Positions 32,502 to 40,930 of a stretch of DNA of 40,947 nucleotides are shown piece after piece. The notes under the pieces were generated by a model, which did no database searches, was not told the origin of the DNA, and saw nothing but the letters and a program-made list of their open reading frames with translations. This stretch comes from Lachnospiraceae bacterium (GTDB lineage: Bacteria; Bacillota; Clostridia; Lachnospirales; Lachnospiraceae): the NCBI GenBank assembly GCA_017555455.1, contig JAFZGJ010000133.1:1-40947 (forward strand), written 5' to 3'. The translations under genes and the position numbers were made by a program. The first letter of the stretch is position 1; every line of letters starts with the position of its first letter.

Positions 32502-33299
32502 ATGATAACGATTAAAGAATATGTTCGTGTAAAAACCTTAGAAGAAGCATGGCAGCTGAATCAAAATAAAATGAACCGTATCTTAGGCGGAATGCTTTGG
32601 ATGCGTTTAGGAAGTGGTATGGTAAATACAGCTATTGATTTATCGGAATTAGGTTTAGATGCCATTGAAGAAAATGAGGAAGAATTTTCCATCGGTGCTA
32701 TGGTTTCTCTGCGTGATTTGGAAGTTCATGAAGGATTAAATTGCTATACCAATAATGCGGTAAAAAATGCATTAAAAGATATTGTTGGGGTGCAGTTTAG
32801 AAATATGGCTACCGTTGGCGGAAGTATCTGGGGGAGATTTGGCTTTTCAGATGTATTGACTGTATTTTTAGCATTAGATACCTATGTAGAATTGTACAAA
32901 GGTGGAATTGTTCCGCTGGAAGAATTTGCTAATAGGAAAGCAGATAATGATATTCTGGTGCGTTTGATTGTGAAAAAAGTTTCCGGCAAAGTGGTTTATT
33001 CCGCAATGAGAAACCAGAGCACAGACTTTCCGGTGCTGACATGTGCTGTTTCTAATGTGAATGGTACATATAAAGCAGTGGTGGGAGCCAGACCAGCGAA
33101 AGCAGCTGTTTATTATGACAAGGAAAATCGTTTGATAAACGGTGAGACAGAAGAAGCAAGAAAGATGTTTGCGGAGGATGTTGCTAAGGTTGCGAATACA
33201 CAGAGCAATGCCCGTGGAAGTAAAGAATATCGTACACACTTGATGAAAGTTCTTGTTAGTCGTGGATTAGTGGAATTAGGAGGCCTTGATGGAAATTAA
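32502..33299 (+). CDS. Molybdenum hydroxylase FAD-binding subunit (XdhB/CoxM type)
   Basis: Medium subunit passing electrons from the 2Fe-2S clusters to FAD. It starts at ATG 32502, 9 nt after AAAGGAG; the frame is open from 32472. The 265 residues include the FAD-binding segments RILGGMLWMRL (the usual site is GGTDL-like, so the match is loose) and VQFRNMATVGGSIWGRFGFS, with the family C-terminal domain (FPVLTCAVSNVNGTYKAVVG). It overlaps the next gene by 11 nt. The set of three subunits in medium-small-large order is typical of xanthine-dehydrogenase-family enzymes. Confidence 0.9.
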   Translation: MITIKEYVRVKTLEEAWQLNQNKMNRILGGMLWMRLGSGMVNTAIDLSELGLDAIEENEEEFSIGAMVSLRDLEVHEGLNCYTNNAVKNALKDIVGVQFRNMATVGGSIWGRFGFSDVLTVFLALDTYVELYKGGIVPLEEFANRKADNDILVRLIVKKVSGKVVYSAMRNQSTDFPVLTCAVSNVNGTYKAVVGARPAKAAVYYDKENRLINGETEEARKMFAEDVAKVANTQSNARGSKEYRTHLMKVLVSRGLVELGGLDGN

Positions 33300-33744
33300 G
33301 TTAAAATTAAATGGAAAAGTTGTAACAGGACATGTGCAACCGGATACAGTACTTTTAGATTTTCTGCGTGAGAAGGGCTGCTTAAGTGTAAAGTGTGGTT
33401 GTGATACTTCCAACTGTGGATTGTGTACTGTATTAATGGATGCAAAACCTATTTTATCATGTTCCACATTAGCAGTTAGAGCAGATGGACATGAGATATA
33501 TACCTTGGAAGGATTACAGGAGGAAGCATCTGAATTTGTAGGTTTTATTGCAGATCAGGGTGCAGATCAGTGCGGATTCTGTAATCCGGGATTTGTAATG
33601 AATACCATTGCGTTACTTCGCGAGAATCCGGAACCTACGGACGATGAAATCCGTGCATTTTTATCCGGTAACTTGTGTCGTTGTTCCGGTTATGACGGAC
33701 AACTTCGTGGTATTCGGGCATTTTTAGATTCACGTAAAAATTAG
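33289..33744 (+). CDS. Molybdenum hydroxylase 2Fe-2S subunit (XdhC/CoxS type)
   Basis: Small iron-sulfur subunit, 151 residues. It starts at ATG 33289 after AGGAGG (33278-33283). The plant-ferredoxin cluster ligands are in VKCGCDTSNCGLCTVLMD with the following LSC. The second, all-helical cluster is bound by QCGFCNPGF and NLCRCSGYDG. All eight expected cysteines are visible. It lies between the FAD and molybdopterin subunits. Confidence 0.95.
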   Translation: MEIKLKLNGKVVTGHVQPDTVLLDFLREKGCLSVKCGCDTSNCGLCTVLMDAKPILSCSTLAVRADGHEIYTLEGLQEEASEFVGFIADQGADQCGFCNPGFVMNTIALLRENPEPTDDEIRAFLSGNLCRCSGYDGQLRGIRAFLDSRKN

Positions 33745-33753
33745 GAGGCGTCC

Positions 33754-36048
33754 ATGGAACATAAAGACTATAGTGCAATTAACAAATCCGTCCGTAAAAA
33801 GGACGCGATGCAGTTATTATTAGGAAAACCGGTATATACAAATGATGTAAGACCAAAGGATGCTTTGATTGTAAAAATCCTTCGTAGTCCGCATGCCAAT
33901 GCCATTGTGGAATCCATTAATACAAAAGGAGCAAAATTAATTCCGGGAGTAGTAGATATTTACACCTGGGAAGATGTGCCTACCACACGTTTTGCCATTG
34001 CCGGTCAGACATATCCGGAACCATCTCCGTATGACCGTTTGATTTTAGACCGTCATGTACGTTTCGCAGGAGATGCGGTTGCGATTATTGCAGCAGAAAC
34101 AGAAGCAGCTGCAATAAAAGCAATGAAAATAATAAAAGTAGAGTATAAGGTTTTAGATGCTGTTTTGGATTTTCGTACAGCAAAGGATAATCCTGTATTG
34201 GTGCATCCGGAAGAAGATTGGTTTCCACCATGTGAAGTAGGTGGGGATCCCAAACGTAATATGGTTGCCAGTGCATGTGATAGCCACGGAGATGTAGATA
34301 GTGTTTTAGATGAATGCGAAGTAGTATTGGATAGAACCTATCATACAAAAGCCTTTAACCAAGCCATGATGGAGCCATTTACCTGTTATTCAAGTATGGA
34401 TCGTTATGGAAGATTGCATGTGATTTCTTCTACCCAGATTGTTTTCCATACAAGACGTATTCTTTCCAGGGCACTTGGTATTCCAAAGAGTAAGATCCGA
34501 GTAGAAAAGCCGCGTATTGGTGGCGGATTTGGAGCCAAACAGACGGCTGTTTGTGATGTGTATCCTGCTTTTGTTACGATGAAAACAGGAAGACCAGCCA
34601 GCATTACTTATACAAGAGAGGAATCTCAGATTGCAGGTTCTCCTCGCCATGAGATGGAAGTTCGTATTCGTTTGGGTGCCACGAAAGAAGGTAAGATCCG
34701 GGCCTTAGATTTATATACACTTTCTAATACCGGTGCCTATGGGGAACATGGGCCAACTACCGTAGGTTTATCGGGCCATAAGTCTATTCCAATGTATACG
34801 GGAGGATTGGAAGCATTCCGTTTTGCCTATGACGTGGTTTATACCAATCATCAGGCTGCCGGTGCATATCGTGGTTATGGTGCCACACAGGGGATTTTTG
34901 CTCTGGAATCGATTGTAAGTGAATTGGCGGAGCAGCTGGGGATAGATGCTACTGTAATTCGTGATATGAACATGGTAAAAGAGGGTATGGTGATGCCTGC
35001 TTATTACAACGAAGTTGCAAGTGCCTGTGCACTGGATCGTTGTATGGAACATTGTCGTCAGATGTTTGGGTGGGAAGAAAAATATCCTGTTCGAGATATG
35101 GGCAATGGAAAAGTACGTACTGCCGGTGTGGCTATGGCTATGCAAGGGTCTTGTATTTCCAATGTAGACGTTGGATCTGCCACTGTAAAACTTAGTGAAG
35201 ATGGTACCTATAACTTGATTATAGGTGCAGCGGATATGGGTACCGGTTGTGATACTATTCTGGCACAGATGGTTGCAGAATGTATGGATTGTAGCGTAGA
35301 TGATGTAGCTGTATTTGGTGCAGATACCGATGTATCGCCATATGACTCCGGTTCTTATGCATCTTCCACTACTTATATTACAGGAAAAGCAGTAGAAAAA
35401 GCATGTACCGATTTGAAGAAAAGAATCTGTTCCATTGCATCTGATATGCTGAATTGTACCGAGGAAGAAGTTGTATTTGAAAAAGGCTGTGTTCGTCATA
35501 TTGAAACGGGTGAAAGTGTTTCCTTAACAGATATTGCCTATAAGACACAGGTATTTAATACGAAACCTGCAGAAGCAACCGCAACACATACTTCCCCGGT
35601 TTCACCACCACCGTATATGGTAGGTATGGTTGAAATCGAATTAGATAAATTAACCGGAAAAGTTGACATTATTGATTATATGGCAGTTGTTGACTGTGGT
35701 ATTCCAATTAATCCTGCGTTGGCACGTATCCAGACGGAAGGTGGTATCGTACAGGGAATTGGTCATACATTAATGGAAAATGTGACATACGATAAATCCG
35801 GAAAACCAATTGAATCTTCCTTTATGCAATATAAGGTTCCAACCCGATTAGATATGGGTAAATTAAAGGTAGAATTTGAACATAGTTATGAACCGACCGG
35901 ACCATTCGGAGCGAAATCTATTGGTGAAATTGTAATTAATACACCGGCTCCGGCTATTGCTCATGCAGTATATCGTGCAACGGGAGTATGGCACAGAGAA
36001 CTTCCGATTACACCGGAGAAAGTTGCTATGTCTATGGTGGAAGAATAA
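33754..36048 (+). CDS. Molybdenum hydroxylase catalytic subunit (xanthine dehydrogenase family)
   Basis: Large subunit holding the molybdopterin-cytosine-dinucleotide cofactor. It has 764 residues and AGGAGG before the ATG. Cofactor and active-site motifs: RIGGGFGAKQ (Gly256 onward), GAYRGYGATQG (Arg373, equivalent to the xanthine-binding Arg of XDH), GAADMGTGCDT, VDCGIPINPALARIQTEGG, and FGAKSIGE with the catalytic Glu725. The substrate is not fixed by sequence: xanthine, another purine or an N-heterocycle are possible. No in-frame UGA is present, so it is not a selenocysteine protein; selenium-containing relatives use a bound, not encoded, Se atom. Confidence 0.93.
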   Translation: MEHKDYSAINKSVRKKDAMQLLLGKPVYTNDVRPKDALIVKILRSPHANAIVESINTKGAKLIPGVVDIYTWEDVPTTRFAIAGQTYPEPSPYDRLILDRHVRFAGDAVAIIAAETEAAAIKAMKIIKVEYKVLDAVLDFRTAKDNPVLVHPEEDWFPPCEVGGDPKRNMVASACDSHGDVDSVLDECEVVLDRTYHTKAFNQAMMEPFTCYSSMDRYGRLHVISSTQIVFHTRRILSRALGIPKSKIRVEKPRIGGGFGAKQTAVCDVYPAFVTMKTGRPASITYTREESQIAGSPRHEMEVRIRLGATKEGKIRALDLYTLSNTGAYGEHGPTTVGLSGHKSIPMYTGGLEAFRFAYDVVYTNHQAAGAYRGYGATQGIFALESIVSELAEQLGIDATVIRDMNMVKEGMVMPAYYNEVASACALDRCMEHCRQMFGWEEKYPVRDMGNGKVRTAGVAMAMQGSCISNVDVGSATVKLSEDGTYNLIIGAADMGTGCDTILAQMVAECMDCSVDDVAVFGADTDVSPYDSGSYASSTTYITGKAVEKACTDLKKRICSIASDMLNCTEEEVVFEKGCVRHIETGESVSLTDIAYKTQVFNTKPAEATATHTSPVSPPPYMVGMVEIELDKLTGKVDIIDYMAVVDCGIPINPALARIQTEGGIVQGIGHTLMENVTYDKSGKPIESSFMQYKVPTRLDMGKLKVEFEHSYEPTGPFGAKSIGEIVINTPAPAIAHAVYRATGVWHRELPITPEKVAMSMVEE

Positions 36049-36058
36049 TGTTGGAAAT

Positions 36059-36096
36059 AAGAGGAGAACGGAATCATTAACCGATTTCCTCTTTTC
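36059..36096 (+). terminator. Terminator after the hydroxylase operon
   Basis: AAGAGGAGA (36059-36067) pairs with TTTCCTCTT (36085-36093, one G-U), one mismatch, then CGG with CCG, and a T-rich end. Confidence 0.7.
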
Positions 36097-36153
36097 TATT
36101 GGAGAAAAATGTGGTTGTATGCTATTAGAGAAGTTTATTAGGAGTGATTTTAG

Positions 36154-36894
36154 ATGGAAATGGATTTACTCAGACGGTTTAATGAGATATGTAATACGGG
36201 AGTTGCAATGGCGGGATATACGTCCGGACTTTGTGGAGAATGGGTAGAAGAAAGATTTGAACGTCTTGCGGCGGAGCTTACTATAGAATCTTCTAGGATG
36301 ATTATGGCAAATCAACATCACACAGACAAAGTTAGTGTAATGAGAATGGAAGATGCAGGATATGGAATCATCAGGTCTCATGATGATGACTATTTTGATG
36401 CTATGATTACAGCGCAGACAGGAGTGATGTTGTGTATTCATACAGCGGACTGTGTTCCGGTGGTTTTTCTTGATCCGGTAAAAAAAGTAGTAGGAATTTC
36501 TCATAGCGGATGGATTGGGACGTCAAAACGCATTGCGGCGAAAACAGTCAGAAAGATGGTCGATGAATATAAGAGTAGACCGGAAGATATTATCTGTGCA
36601 ATGGGACCTTACAATCATTCCTGCTGTTATGAAGTTGGGGAAGATGTACTTGAACGCTTCAGAGAATCCTTTTCAGAAACAGAATGTGAGATGCTTTTTG
36701 AAGAAAAGAACGATAAGGGAAAGTATATGCTTGATCTTGGCGGTGCTATAAGACTTGCTTTGCAGCAGGAAGGTGTGAATCCGGAAAACATTTTTGACGA
36801 AGGCCATTGTACTTACCATACATCAACATTCTCATCATGGAGAAGAACCGGTGATAAGAAAAAGCAGATATTGACTTATATTATGTTAAAATAG
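36154..36894 (+). CDS. pgeF: PgeF/YlmD-type purine nucleoside phosphorylase-like protein (laccase domain)
   Basis: Member of the DUF152/laccase-domain family, whose characterised members act on purine nucleosides; formerly called polyphenol oxidase. It is 246 residues. Metal-binding motifs are visible: ANQHHTDKV, HTADCVPVVFLD, GISHSGWIGT, GPYNHSCCYEVG and EGHCTYHT. It sits just after a xanthine-dehydrogenase-type operon, which could link it to purine breakdown, but a terminator separates them. Confidence 0.9.
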   Translation: MEMDLLRRFNEICNTGVAMAGYTSGLCGEWVEERFERLAAELTIESSRMIMANQHHTDKVSVMRMEDAGYGIIRSHDDDYFDAMITAQTGVMLCIHTADCVPVVFLDPVKKVVGISHSGWIGTSKRIAAKTVRKMVDEYKSRPEDIICAMGPYNHSCCYEVGEDVLERFRESFSETECEMLFEEKNDKGKYMLDLGGAIRLALQQEGVNPENIFDEGHCTYHTSTFSSWRRTGDKKKQILTYIMLK

Positions 36895-36951
36895 TATGAG
36901 GAAAATATTAATGTTATATCTTTTTTGTGTAATAAAAGGGGAAACATTTAT

Positions 36952-37692
36952 ATGAAAAAATCAAATTATCCGGAGAAAAAGAAATTGAGAACAAAATATT
37001 TAGCAACAATATATGCCATATTAGCTGCAGCATTATACGCAATCAATGTTCCGCTATCAAAGATATTATTGAATTATGTAGAACCTACAATGATGGCATC
37101 ATTCCTATATCTTGGAGCTGGATTGGGACTATTTATATATGGTCAAGTGATTTCAAAGAGATTATGGTTTGCAATAGTTTTGGTTACAATTGCAAGTATT
37201 GTTTTAAGTTTTGAAGGTGCAGGATCTTTTGTATTGAATCAGGGTTCTTTATTTGTCATAGGAGCGTGTTTGTGTTGGGGATTTGAAAATAACTGTACAA
37301 AAATGATAAGCAATAAAAGTTCGATTGAAATTGTTGTAATAAAAGGAACTTTTTCCGGTTTAGGAAGTTTGATTGTAGCTCTCATACTGGGAGAAGGGAT
37401 ACCGGATATTCCATGGTTAATAAGTGTATTAGTACTGGGATTTGTGGCATATGGATTGAGTATTCATTTTTATATTATGGCACAAAAAGATTTAGGGGCA
37501 GCTAAAACAAGTGCATATTATTCCATTGCTCCATTTTTAGGGGTTGCGTTTAGTATGCTGCTTTTAAAGGAAAGACCAAGTATTCAGTTTTATGTTGCAT
37601 TAATAATTATGATAGTTAGTATTTACTTCATGGTAAAAGATACCATCGAATTGCAACATACACATGAACATGAGCACGAACACTGTGCCTAG
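36952..37692 (+). CDS. EamA/DMT-family transporter, internally shortened, His-rich tail
   Basis: Inner-membrane permease of the drug/metabolite transporter superfamily. It starts at ATG 36952 after AAAGGGGAAA. At 246 residues it is clearly shorter than the usual 280-300. The first EamA repeat runs to FLYLGAGLGLFIYGQ (about residue 65) and continues directly with VISKRLWFAIVLVTIAS, which in relatives follows two further membrane segments and an LLNNFEIVAT stretch. An in-frame deletion of roughly 60 residues is the simplest reading. The second EamA repeat is complete (GACLCWGFENNCTKMIS, AAKTSAYYSIAPFLGVAFSM). The C-terminal HTHEHEHEHC could bind metal. Possibly non-functional. Confidence 0.8.
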   Translation: MKKSNYPEKKKLRTKYLATIYAILAAALYAINVPLSKILLNYVEPTMMASFLYLGAGLGLFIYGQVISKRLWFAIVLVTIASIVLSFEGAGSFVLNQGSLFVIGACLCWGFENNCTKMISNKSSIEIVVIKGTFSGLGSLIVALILGEGIPDIPWLISVLVLGFVAYGLSIHFYIMAQKDLGAAKTSAYYSIAPFLGVAFSMLLLKERPSIQFYVALIIMIVSIYFMVKDTIELQHTHEHEHEHCA

Positions 37693-37761
37693 TAAAAATA
37701 TTTGCAGAGAGAAGAGATTATTAAAGAAATTTTCCACTTACTGCTATATATTATTTTTATA

Positions 37762-38295
37762 CTATATCACGGGATATGGTATGTTAGTGATTTCTTTAAT
37801 AACATCCATGATATATTCAATGTTGTAATCCTTATAATATTGTTGATATACATGATATCCACCTAAAATCTGATAAGTAAGTAGAATGTTAAATTTTGCA
37901 TTATTACGAGCTGAAGGAATGTATGTAAAAATGTATTCCTTTAGCTCTTTTTCTATGTTTAAAGGCAAAATGGCAGACTGAGACCCGGAAAATAAGATAT
38001 CAATTAATGCTTGGTGTTCTGCAAATGCATAAAATAGAGCAGAAGTGAAAGCAGTTGTATCAGTTACTAACAATTCCGGATGTTCTAAGGATTGTAAGAT
38101 ATCTTGAATAAGTTCCTTTTGAAGATAGTCGGAAAGATCGTAAATATCTTTGTAATGTAAATAAAAAGTTGCTTTACTAATTTCAGCAAGATCTACCAGT
38201 TCTTTTATGGTAATCCGCTCAAGGGGTTTGCTGGAACGCAATTTAATAAACGCATTTTTTATGCTTCTTTTTGTTTTCTTTTCTCTTAAATCCAT
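37762..38295 (-). CDS. TetR-family transcriptional regulator
   Basis: Repressor-type regulator of 177 residues. The N-terminal HTH is clear (KTKRSIKNAFIKLRSSKPLE, ITIKELVDLAEISKATFYLH, YKDIYDLSDYLQKE). The C-terminal ligand domain is short and resembles the DhaS/TetR_C type (NAKFNILLTYQILGGYHVYQ). It is divergent from glgB and convergent with the EamA gene. Its operator may be the near-perfect 16-bp palindrome at 38325-38340. Ligand unknown. Confidence 0.9.
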   Translation of the reverse strand: MDLREKKTKRSIKNAFIKLRSSKPLERITIKELVDLAEISKATFYLHYKDIYDLSDYLQKELIQDILQSLEHPELLVTDTTAFTSALFYAFAEHQALIDILFSGSQSAILPLNIEKELKEYIFTYIPSARNNAKFNILLTYQILGGYHVYQQYYKDYNIEYIMDVIKEITNIPYPVI

Positions 38296-38305
38296 ATGTA
38301 TGTTC

Positions 38306-38413
38306 CTAGTCTATTTTTGAAAAATGTCCAATATTTGACAAACTAATAAAACTGAAAATAGGAGTTGTCAGAAATTATTGGTAACATAAGTATAAACAGA
38401 AAATAGACACTAG
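38306..38413. promoter_or_regulatory. Divergent regulatory region between the tetR-type gene and glgB
   Basis: TGTCCAATATTTGACA (38325-38340) matches its own reverse complement at 14 of 16 positions, the usual size of TetR operators. CTAGTCTATTTT (38306-38317) and AAAATAGACACTAG (38400-38413) are long-range inverted repeats with one extra base. Promoter hexamers could not be set with confidence. Confidence 0.45.
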
Positions 38414-38440
38414 TCAATTAATAGAAGGTGGTAAAAAAAT

Positions 38441-40219
38441 ATGAATACGTATGATTTTTATACAGGGAAGTCGTTTCAAGCATATGAATGGTTAGGAGCA
38501 CACATAAAAGAAAACGGAGTGATGTTTCGTACATATGCACCAAATGCGAAAAGAGTGGTATTGTTGTGGAATAACCAGAGCATAGAGATGAATCGGGTAT
38601 TGGATGGAAATTTTTATGAGATTTATGTAGAAAATGCAAAATCCGGAGAATGTTATGAATATCGAATATATGGGCAGAATGGTAGTTGTATCGACCATTG
38701 TGATCCGTATGGATTTGGAATGCAGATGCGTCCGGAGCATAAATCTGTTATTAGAAATTTATATGATTATAAATTTCACGATGAAATATGGATGAATAAT
38801 AGAAGTGATTGTAAGGATAAACCATTAAATATTTATGAATTGCATTTGGGATCTTGGAGAAAAAAAGAAGGTGAAAGTGCAGAATTTTATAGATATGATG
38901 AGTTGGCGGAACCATTAATAAGGTATGTAAAAGAAACAGGATACAATTATGTGGAATTTATGCCTCTTAGTGAACATCCTTGTGATGAGAGCTGGGGATA
39001 TCAGAATACAGGTTTTTTTGCACCTACAAGTCGTTACGGAACAGTAAATGAATTAAAAATACTAATTGATCGACTTCATCAGAATGATATAGGGGTAATT
39101 TTAGATTTTGTTCCGGTACATTTTGCAGTAGATAACTATGGACTTGCTCAATATGATGGCAGCGCATTGTATGAATATCCACATACAGATGTAGGAATTA
39201 GTGAATGGGGCAGTTATAACTTTATACATTCTCGCGGCGAAGTACGAAGTTTTTTACAATCATCAGCAAATTATTGGCTGAAAGAATTCCATTTTGACGG
39301 ACTTCGTATGGATGCTATTAGTCGTATTATCTATTGGCATGGCGATGAAAAGCGTGGTGTAAACGGAAATGCGGTAGATTTTATCAAAGTTATGAACCGT
39401 GAATTAAAGATTAAGAATCCGGGATGTATTCTTTCGGCAGAAGATTCTACCAATTATCCGGATGTGACAAAGGATGTAAATGCCGGAGGTTTGGGATTTG
39501 ATTATAAGTGGGATATGGGATGGATGCATGATACATTGGAATATTTTCAAATGGATCCATATTTAAGAGTGTCAAATTATCATAAGCTTACATTTTCTAT
39601 GATGTATTTTAGAAATGAATCATATTTACTTCCGTTATCTCATGATGAGGTAGTTCATGGAAAAGCAACTATTATGCAGAAAATGAATGGTCAATATGAA
39701 GATAAATTTCCGCAAGCAAGGGCTTTGTATGTTTATATGATGGTTCATCCTGGGAAAAAATTAAATTTTATGGGGAATGAAATTGGACAGTTAAGAGAGT
39801 GGGATGAAAAAAGGCAGCAGGATTGGGAAATTAGAAAATATCCATTACATGACTCATTTTATCATTATATGAAGGCATTAAATCATATTTATTTGGATTA
39901 TCCTGCGCTTTTTAAATGGGATTATATAAACGAAGGATTCAAATGGTTGGATTGTAGTCAAGAAGAGCGACGTATATATTCCATTCTAAGACAGTGTCAG
40001 GAACAGAAAATAATTGCTATATTTAATTTCAGTGATTTAGTTCAAGAAAATTATGAAGTACAAGTAGAAGGATGCAATGCGGGAGAAGTGCTAATTTATA
40101 GTGACTGGGAATGCTTTAGTGGAAGAACATCAATGAATTCAACCATAGTTAGTTTTGGTAGAAATAGCATGAAATGTTCTTTGAATCCATTTTCAGCGTT
40201 GCTTGTGTTAATTAATTAA
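38441..40219 (+). CDS. glgB: 1,4-alpha-glucan branching enzyme
   Basis: GH13 enzyme that makes alpha-1,6 branches in glycogen. The 592 residues are on the short side for GlgB. A CBM48-like domain (about 15-105: GVMFRTYAPNAKRVVLLWNN) is followed by the catalytic barrel. GH13 regions: ILDFVPVHFA; FDGLRMDAISRI with nucleophile Asp291; LSAEDSTNYP with acid/base Glu334; LLPLSHDEVVHGK with Asp402. MGNEIGQLREWD and a C-terminal beta domain follow. AGGTGG lies upstream. No other glycogen genes are in view. Confidence 0.96.
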   Translation: MNTYDFYTGKSFQAYEWLGAHIKENGVMFRTYAPNAKRVVLLWNNQSIEMNRVLDGNFYEIYVENAKSGECYEYRIYGQNGSCIDHCDPYGFGMQMRPEHKSVIRNLYDYKFHDEIWMNNRSDCKDKPLNIYELHLGSWRKKEGESAEFYRYDELAEPLIRYVKETGYNYVEFMPLSEHPCDESWGYQNTGFFAPTSRYGTVNELKILIDRLHQNDIGVILDFVPVHFAVDNYGLAQYDGSALYEYPHTDVGISEWGSYNFIHSRGEVRSFLQSSANYWLKEFHFDGLRMDAISRIIYWHGDEKRGVNGNAVDFIKVMNRELKIKNPGCILSAEDSTNYPDVTKDVNAGGLGFDYKWDMGWMHDTLEYFQMDPYLRVSNYHKLTFSMMYFRNESYLLPLSHDEVVHGKATIMQKMNGQYEDKFPQARALYVYMMVHPGKKLNFMGNEIGQLREWDEKRQQDWEIRKYPLHDSFYHYMKALNHIYLDYPALFKWDYINEGFKWLDCSQEERRIYSILRQCQEQKIIAIFNFSDLVQENYEVQVEGCNAGEVLIYSDWECFSGRTSMNSTIVSFGRNSMKCSLNPFSALLVLIN

Positions 40220-40324
40220 TTTTCTGTTCGATTGCAAAGACAACACATCTCAATTATGCTAAACTTAAAATGGAAAAAGAAATCATAGAATTTCACGGAT
40301 TTTACGGGGATGAAGAGATTGTAA

Positions 40325-40366
40325 TTGATATTAATAGATATTTGGTATATACTATGTATATACTAT
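40325..40366 (+). promoter_or_regulatory. Promoter and repeat operator of the mazEF pair
   Basis: -35 TTGATA (40325-40330), 17-nt spacer, -10 TATACT (40348-40353). The 11-bp word GTATATACTAT occurs twice head to tail (40345-40355 and 40356-40366), the first copy covering the -10. Antitoxins of this type repress their own promoter, so the repeat is a likely operator. Confidence 0.65.
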
Positions 40367-40385
40367 GGCGAAGGAGATTTTAATT

Positions 40386-40628
40386 ATGCAAGCACAAGTA
40401 AAAGAATGGGGAAATAGTCAGGGGATTAGATTGCCAAAAGAAGTATTGAAAAGTGCTGGAATTGGATTGAATGATTTATTGGATGTCACTGTATCCAAGG
40501 GTGTAATTACTTTAGTAAAGCCGTTTCGTCATAAAACATTGGAAGAAAGAGCCGCTGAATTTGATGGGAAGTTAATGCTTGATGGTGAATATGATTGGGG
40601 TGAGCCTGTCGGAAGAGAGGTATGGTAA
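40386..40628 (+). CDS. mazE: MazE-type antitoxin (AbrB/SpoVT fold)
   Basis: Antitoxin of a type II pair, 80 residues. It starts at ATG 40386, 9 nt after AAGGAG (40371-40376); the frame also allows ATG 40365, but that has no ribosome binding site and lies in the operator repeat. The N-terminal swapped-hairpin DNA-binding domain is typical (QVKEWGNSQGIRLPKEVLKS, GLNDLLDVTVSKGVITLVKP), followed by a flexible acidic tail (LEERAAEFDGKL, GEYDWGEPVG) that would bind the toxin. Its stop overlaps the toxin start by one base. Confidence 0.92.
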   Translation: MQAQVKEWGNSQGIRLPKEVLKSAGIGLNDLLDVTVSKGVITLVKPFRHKTLEERAAEFDGKLMLDGEYDWGEPVGREVW

Positions 40629-40930
40629 TGGAAATATTACATCAAGGAGATATTCTTAAAATCGAAAAAATAAAACATCCTGTATTGGTAGTCAGTAAGG
40701 ATTTCTTCAATACTAGTGGGGAAATAATTGGATGTCCAATTGTTAGAAATTCTATTCCGGGACCACTTCATATATGGATGGCTACTGAAGAGAATAAAGG
40801 TTATATACAATGTGAAAAACTTGCATTATTGGATTTATCAGTTCGTGGTTACAAGAAAGTAGATAGATTACAAATTTCAGAAATGATTAATGTATCTGAT
40901 GCTATTCAAGGAATTTTTGAATATATTTGA
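40628..40930 (+). CDS. mazF: MazF/PemK-type mRNA interferase toxin
   Basis: Endoribonuclease toxin that cleaves mRNA at short sequences. Start ATG 40628 (GAGAGG 7 nt upstream), not 40622. The 100 residues follow the family: QGDILKIEKIKHPVLVVS at the N-terminus (the usual pattern is GDI.....HPxLVVS), IGCPIVRNSIPGPLHI in place of the typical VCPITS, and GYIQCEKLALLDLSVRG similar to the conserved DQxxxxD region. The similarity is moderate but the pairing with a MazE antitoxin supports it. The window ends 17 nt after the stop. Confidence 0.9.
   Translation: MEILHQGDILKIEKIKHPVLVVSKDFFNTSGEIIGCPIVRNSIPGPLHIWMATEENKGYIQCEKLALLDLSVRGYKKVDRLQISEMINVSDAIQGIFEYI

Noticed and set aside
34768-35499. 243-residue open frame antisense to the hydroxylase large subunit
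   Set aside because: No family features, Cys/His/Thr-rich composition typical of reverse-strand shadows, and inside a well-conserved gene.
33754-36048. Selenocysteine codon in the hydroxylase large subunit
   Set aside because: The frame is uninterrupted and complete; no in-frame UGA and no need to invoke one.
37759-37784. ATACTATATC/GATATGGTAT hairpin as terminator of the TetR gene
   Set aside because: It lies at the coding end of the gene and is followed by A, not T, on the minus strand.
40270-40383. 37-residue frame before mazE (MEKEIIEFHGFYGDEEIVID...)
   Set aside because: No ribosome binding site, ends across the mazEF promoter and operator. Could be a remnant, but too short to support.
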